In this document: piece after piece, positions 16,965-17,552 of the stretch
Layout of the letters: each line of letters begins with the position of its first letter
Position numbering within the stretch: the stretch's first letter is position 1
Assembly: GCA_900618425.1 (NCBI GenBank)
Contig: UZAN01042326.1
Location: 8,327-25,878, forward strand
Origin: Echinostoma caproni
Taxonomy: Eukaryota; Platyhelminthes; Trematoda; Plagiorchiida; Echinostomatidae
DNA: 17,552 nt
Direction: 5' to 3'
Notes under the pieces: generated by a model
What the model saw: only the letters and a program-made list of their open reading frames with translations
The model's database searches: none
What the model was told of the DNA's origin: nothing
Program-made: the position numbers and the translations under genes

Positions 16965-17552
16965 ATAATACAAACCTATCACAACTCGTTCTATAATCCA
17001 ATTCATCCTGGTCTTAGTCTTAATCCTGAAAAATGATTTGAATGTGTTTTCAATCTAAACCACTCCCTATCTCCCGCCAACAGTGTACAGATTCATAAAA
17101 GCCCGATGAACCGAGTCAGCCCTGCTCAGTTCTTAGGTGTCACATTTGATAGTAACATTCACTGGTTATTACATAAGCAAACCGTTGCTCGGAAGTTGAA
17201 GGTTCTCTGTTTTCAGCTATGAAGTCTATGCTAATTCTGTTCTGACTGCTCGGTGATAAACACTTTCGTTCAACAATGTGTCCTCCCTATACCTATTTAC
17301 TGCTCCCCTGTAATTTTCCCTGGTTTTCTGAAGACTGGAATCAAGTTGATGAGGCATGGCCTGTCAATGATAAGTCTTGTCTCCAAGTTCCGTTATCCTT
17401 TCTGATTTGCAATATGTGTAATGTCCATATTGATATGTGCTTGAAGTTTGCTGACAACCTCCTATCTGACTGCACCTACCCCCAACACATTGGCTTGTGT
17501 GCATGCAAATCCAACCCTTCCACCCACTCTAAGTACACGTCTATCCCGTCCA
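16965..17552 (+). mobile_element. Decayed non-LTR retrotransposon (CR1/Jockey-like LINE), copy B, runs off the window
   Basis: The plus strand carries the C-terminal third of a LINE reverse transcriptase. GLSLNPEK lies near 17032. FLGVTFDSNIHW, the thumb landmark, lies near 17130-17165. VLPIPIYCSPVIFPGFLKTG lies near 17280-17336. FADNLLSDCTYP and CKSNPSTHSKYTSIPS follow to the window end. Stops and at least two frame changes separate these blocks, so it is inactive. The same landmarks appear in copy A (ILYCSPIIFPGL, then the FAFKIL-PSHPDLS region), so the two belong to related families in opposite orientations. RT palm motifs are absent, consistent with 5' truncation; the left edge is approximate. 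Confidence 0.82.

Noticed and set aside
1..17552. tRNA, rRNA, CRISPR array, bacterial operon or intact virus
   Set aside because: No B-box plus cloverleaf pattern, no conserved rRNA stretches, no regularly spaced repeats and no long intron-free genes were seen. The retroelement remains are decayed LINE and Penelope-like sequences, not viral genomes.

Overview
The window looks like accessory, intron-rich DNA from a flatworm, most likely a digenean trematode. The evidence is the AT-leaning sequence, the lack of long open frames, GT-AG splice signals around very small exons, decayed LINE and Penelope-like retroelements, and a gene with the architecture of flatworm micro-exon genes (MEGs). The species cannot be named from this sequence. 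No bacterial-type genes, rRNA, tRNA or CRISPR array were seen.

Left part (about 1-8,000): mostly repeat-derived. A dispersed repeat occurs at 1-498 and 5468-6069, and each copy carries an (AT)n microsatellite at the same internal position. A decayed non-LTR retrotransposon lies on the minus strand at about 2303-4100; fingers, palm motifs A-C, thumb and an A/T-rich 3' tail can all still be followed. A second repeat pair of 92 bp lies at 4501-4592 and 6285-6376. A decayed Penelope-like element fragment lies on the minus strand at about 6600-7190. The rest has no recognisable content.

Centre (about 8,800-14,505, plus strand): the main find is an unrecognised spliced gene. The exons followed with most confidence are 10489-10605, 10986-11227, 11317-11347, three successive 12-nt micro-exons (11386-11397, 12118-12129, 12719-12730), 13347-13397, 14278-14313 and the terminal exon 14435-14505. 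Probable earlier exons are 8928-9002, 9051-9138 and 9818-9857. The predicted product has a cysteine-containing, N-glycosylation-rich ectodomain, then a Thr/Pro/Ala-rich mucin-like stalk built largely from micro-exons, then a short hydrophobic C-terminus ending at the stop, as in GPI-anchored proteins. Almost all introns are phase 1, so exons can be skipped without losing frame. One two-exon block (242 + 31 nt) keeps frame only as a pair, which suggests a membrane/soluble isoform switch. The signal-peptide exon and one phase-bridging exon before 10489 are not firmly placed.

Right part (14,506-17,552): mostly unassigned. It contains a possible fibronectin-III-like exon on the minus strand (15696-15838) and, on the plus strand from about 16,965 to the window end, a second decayed copy of the same kind of LINE found at 2303-4100, in opposite orientation. 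All exon calls are by eye, with no transcript or homology evidence.
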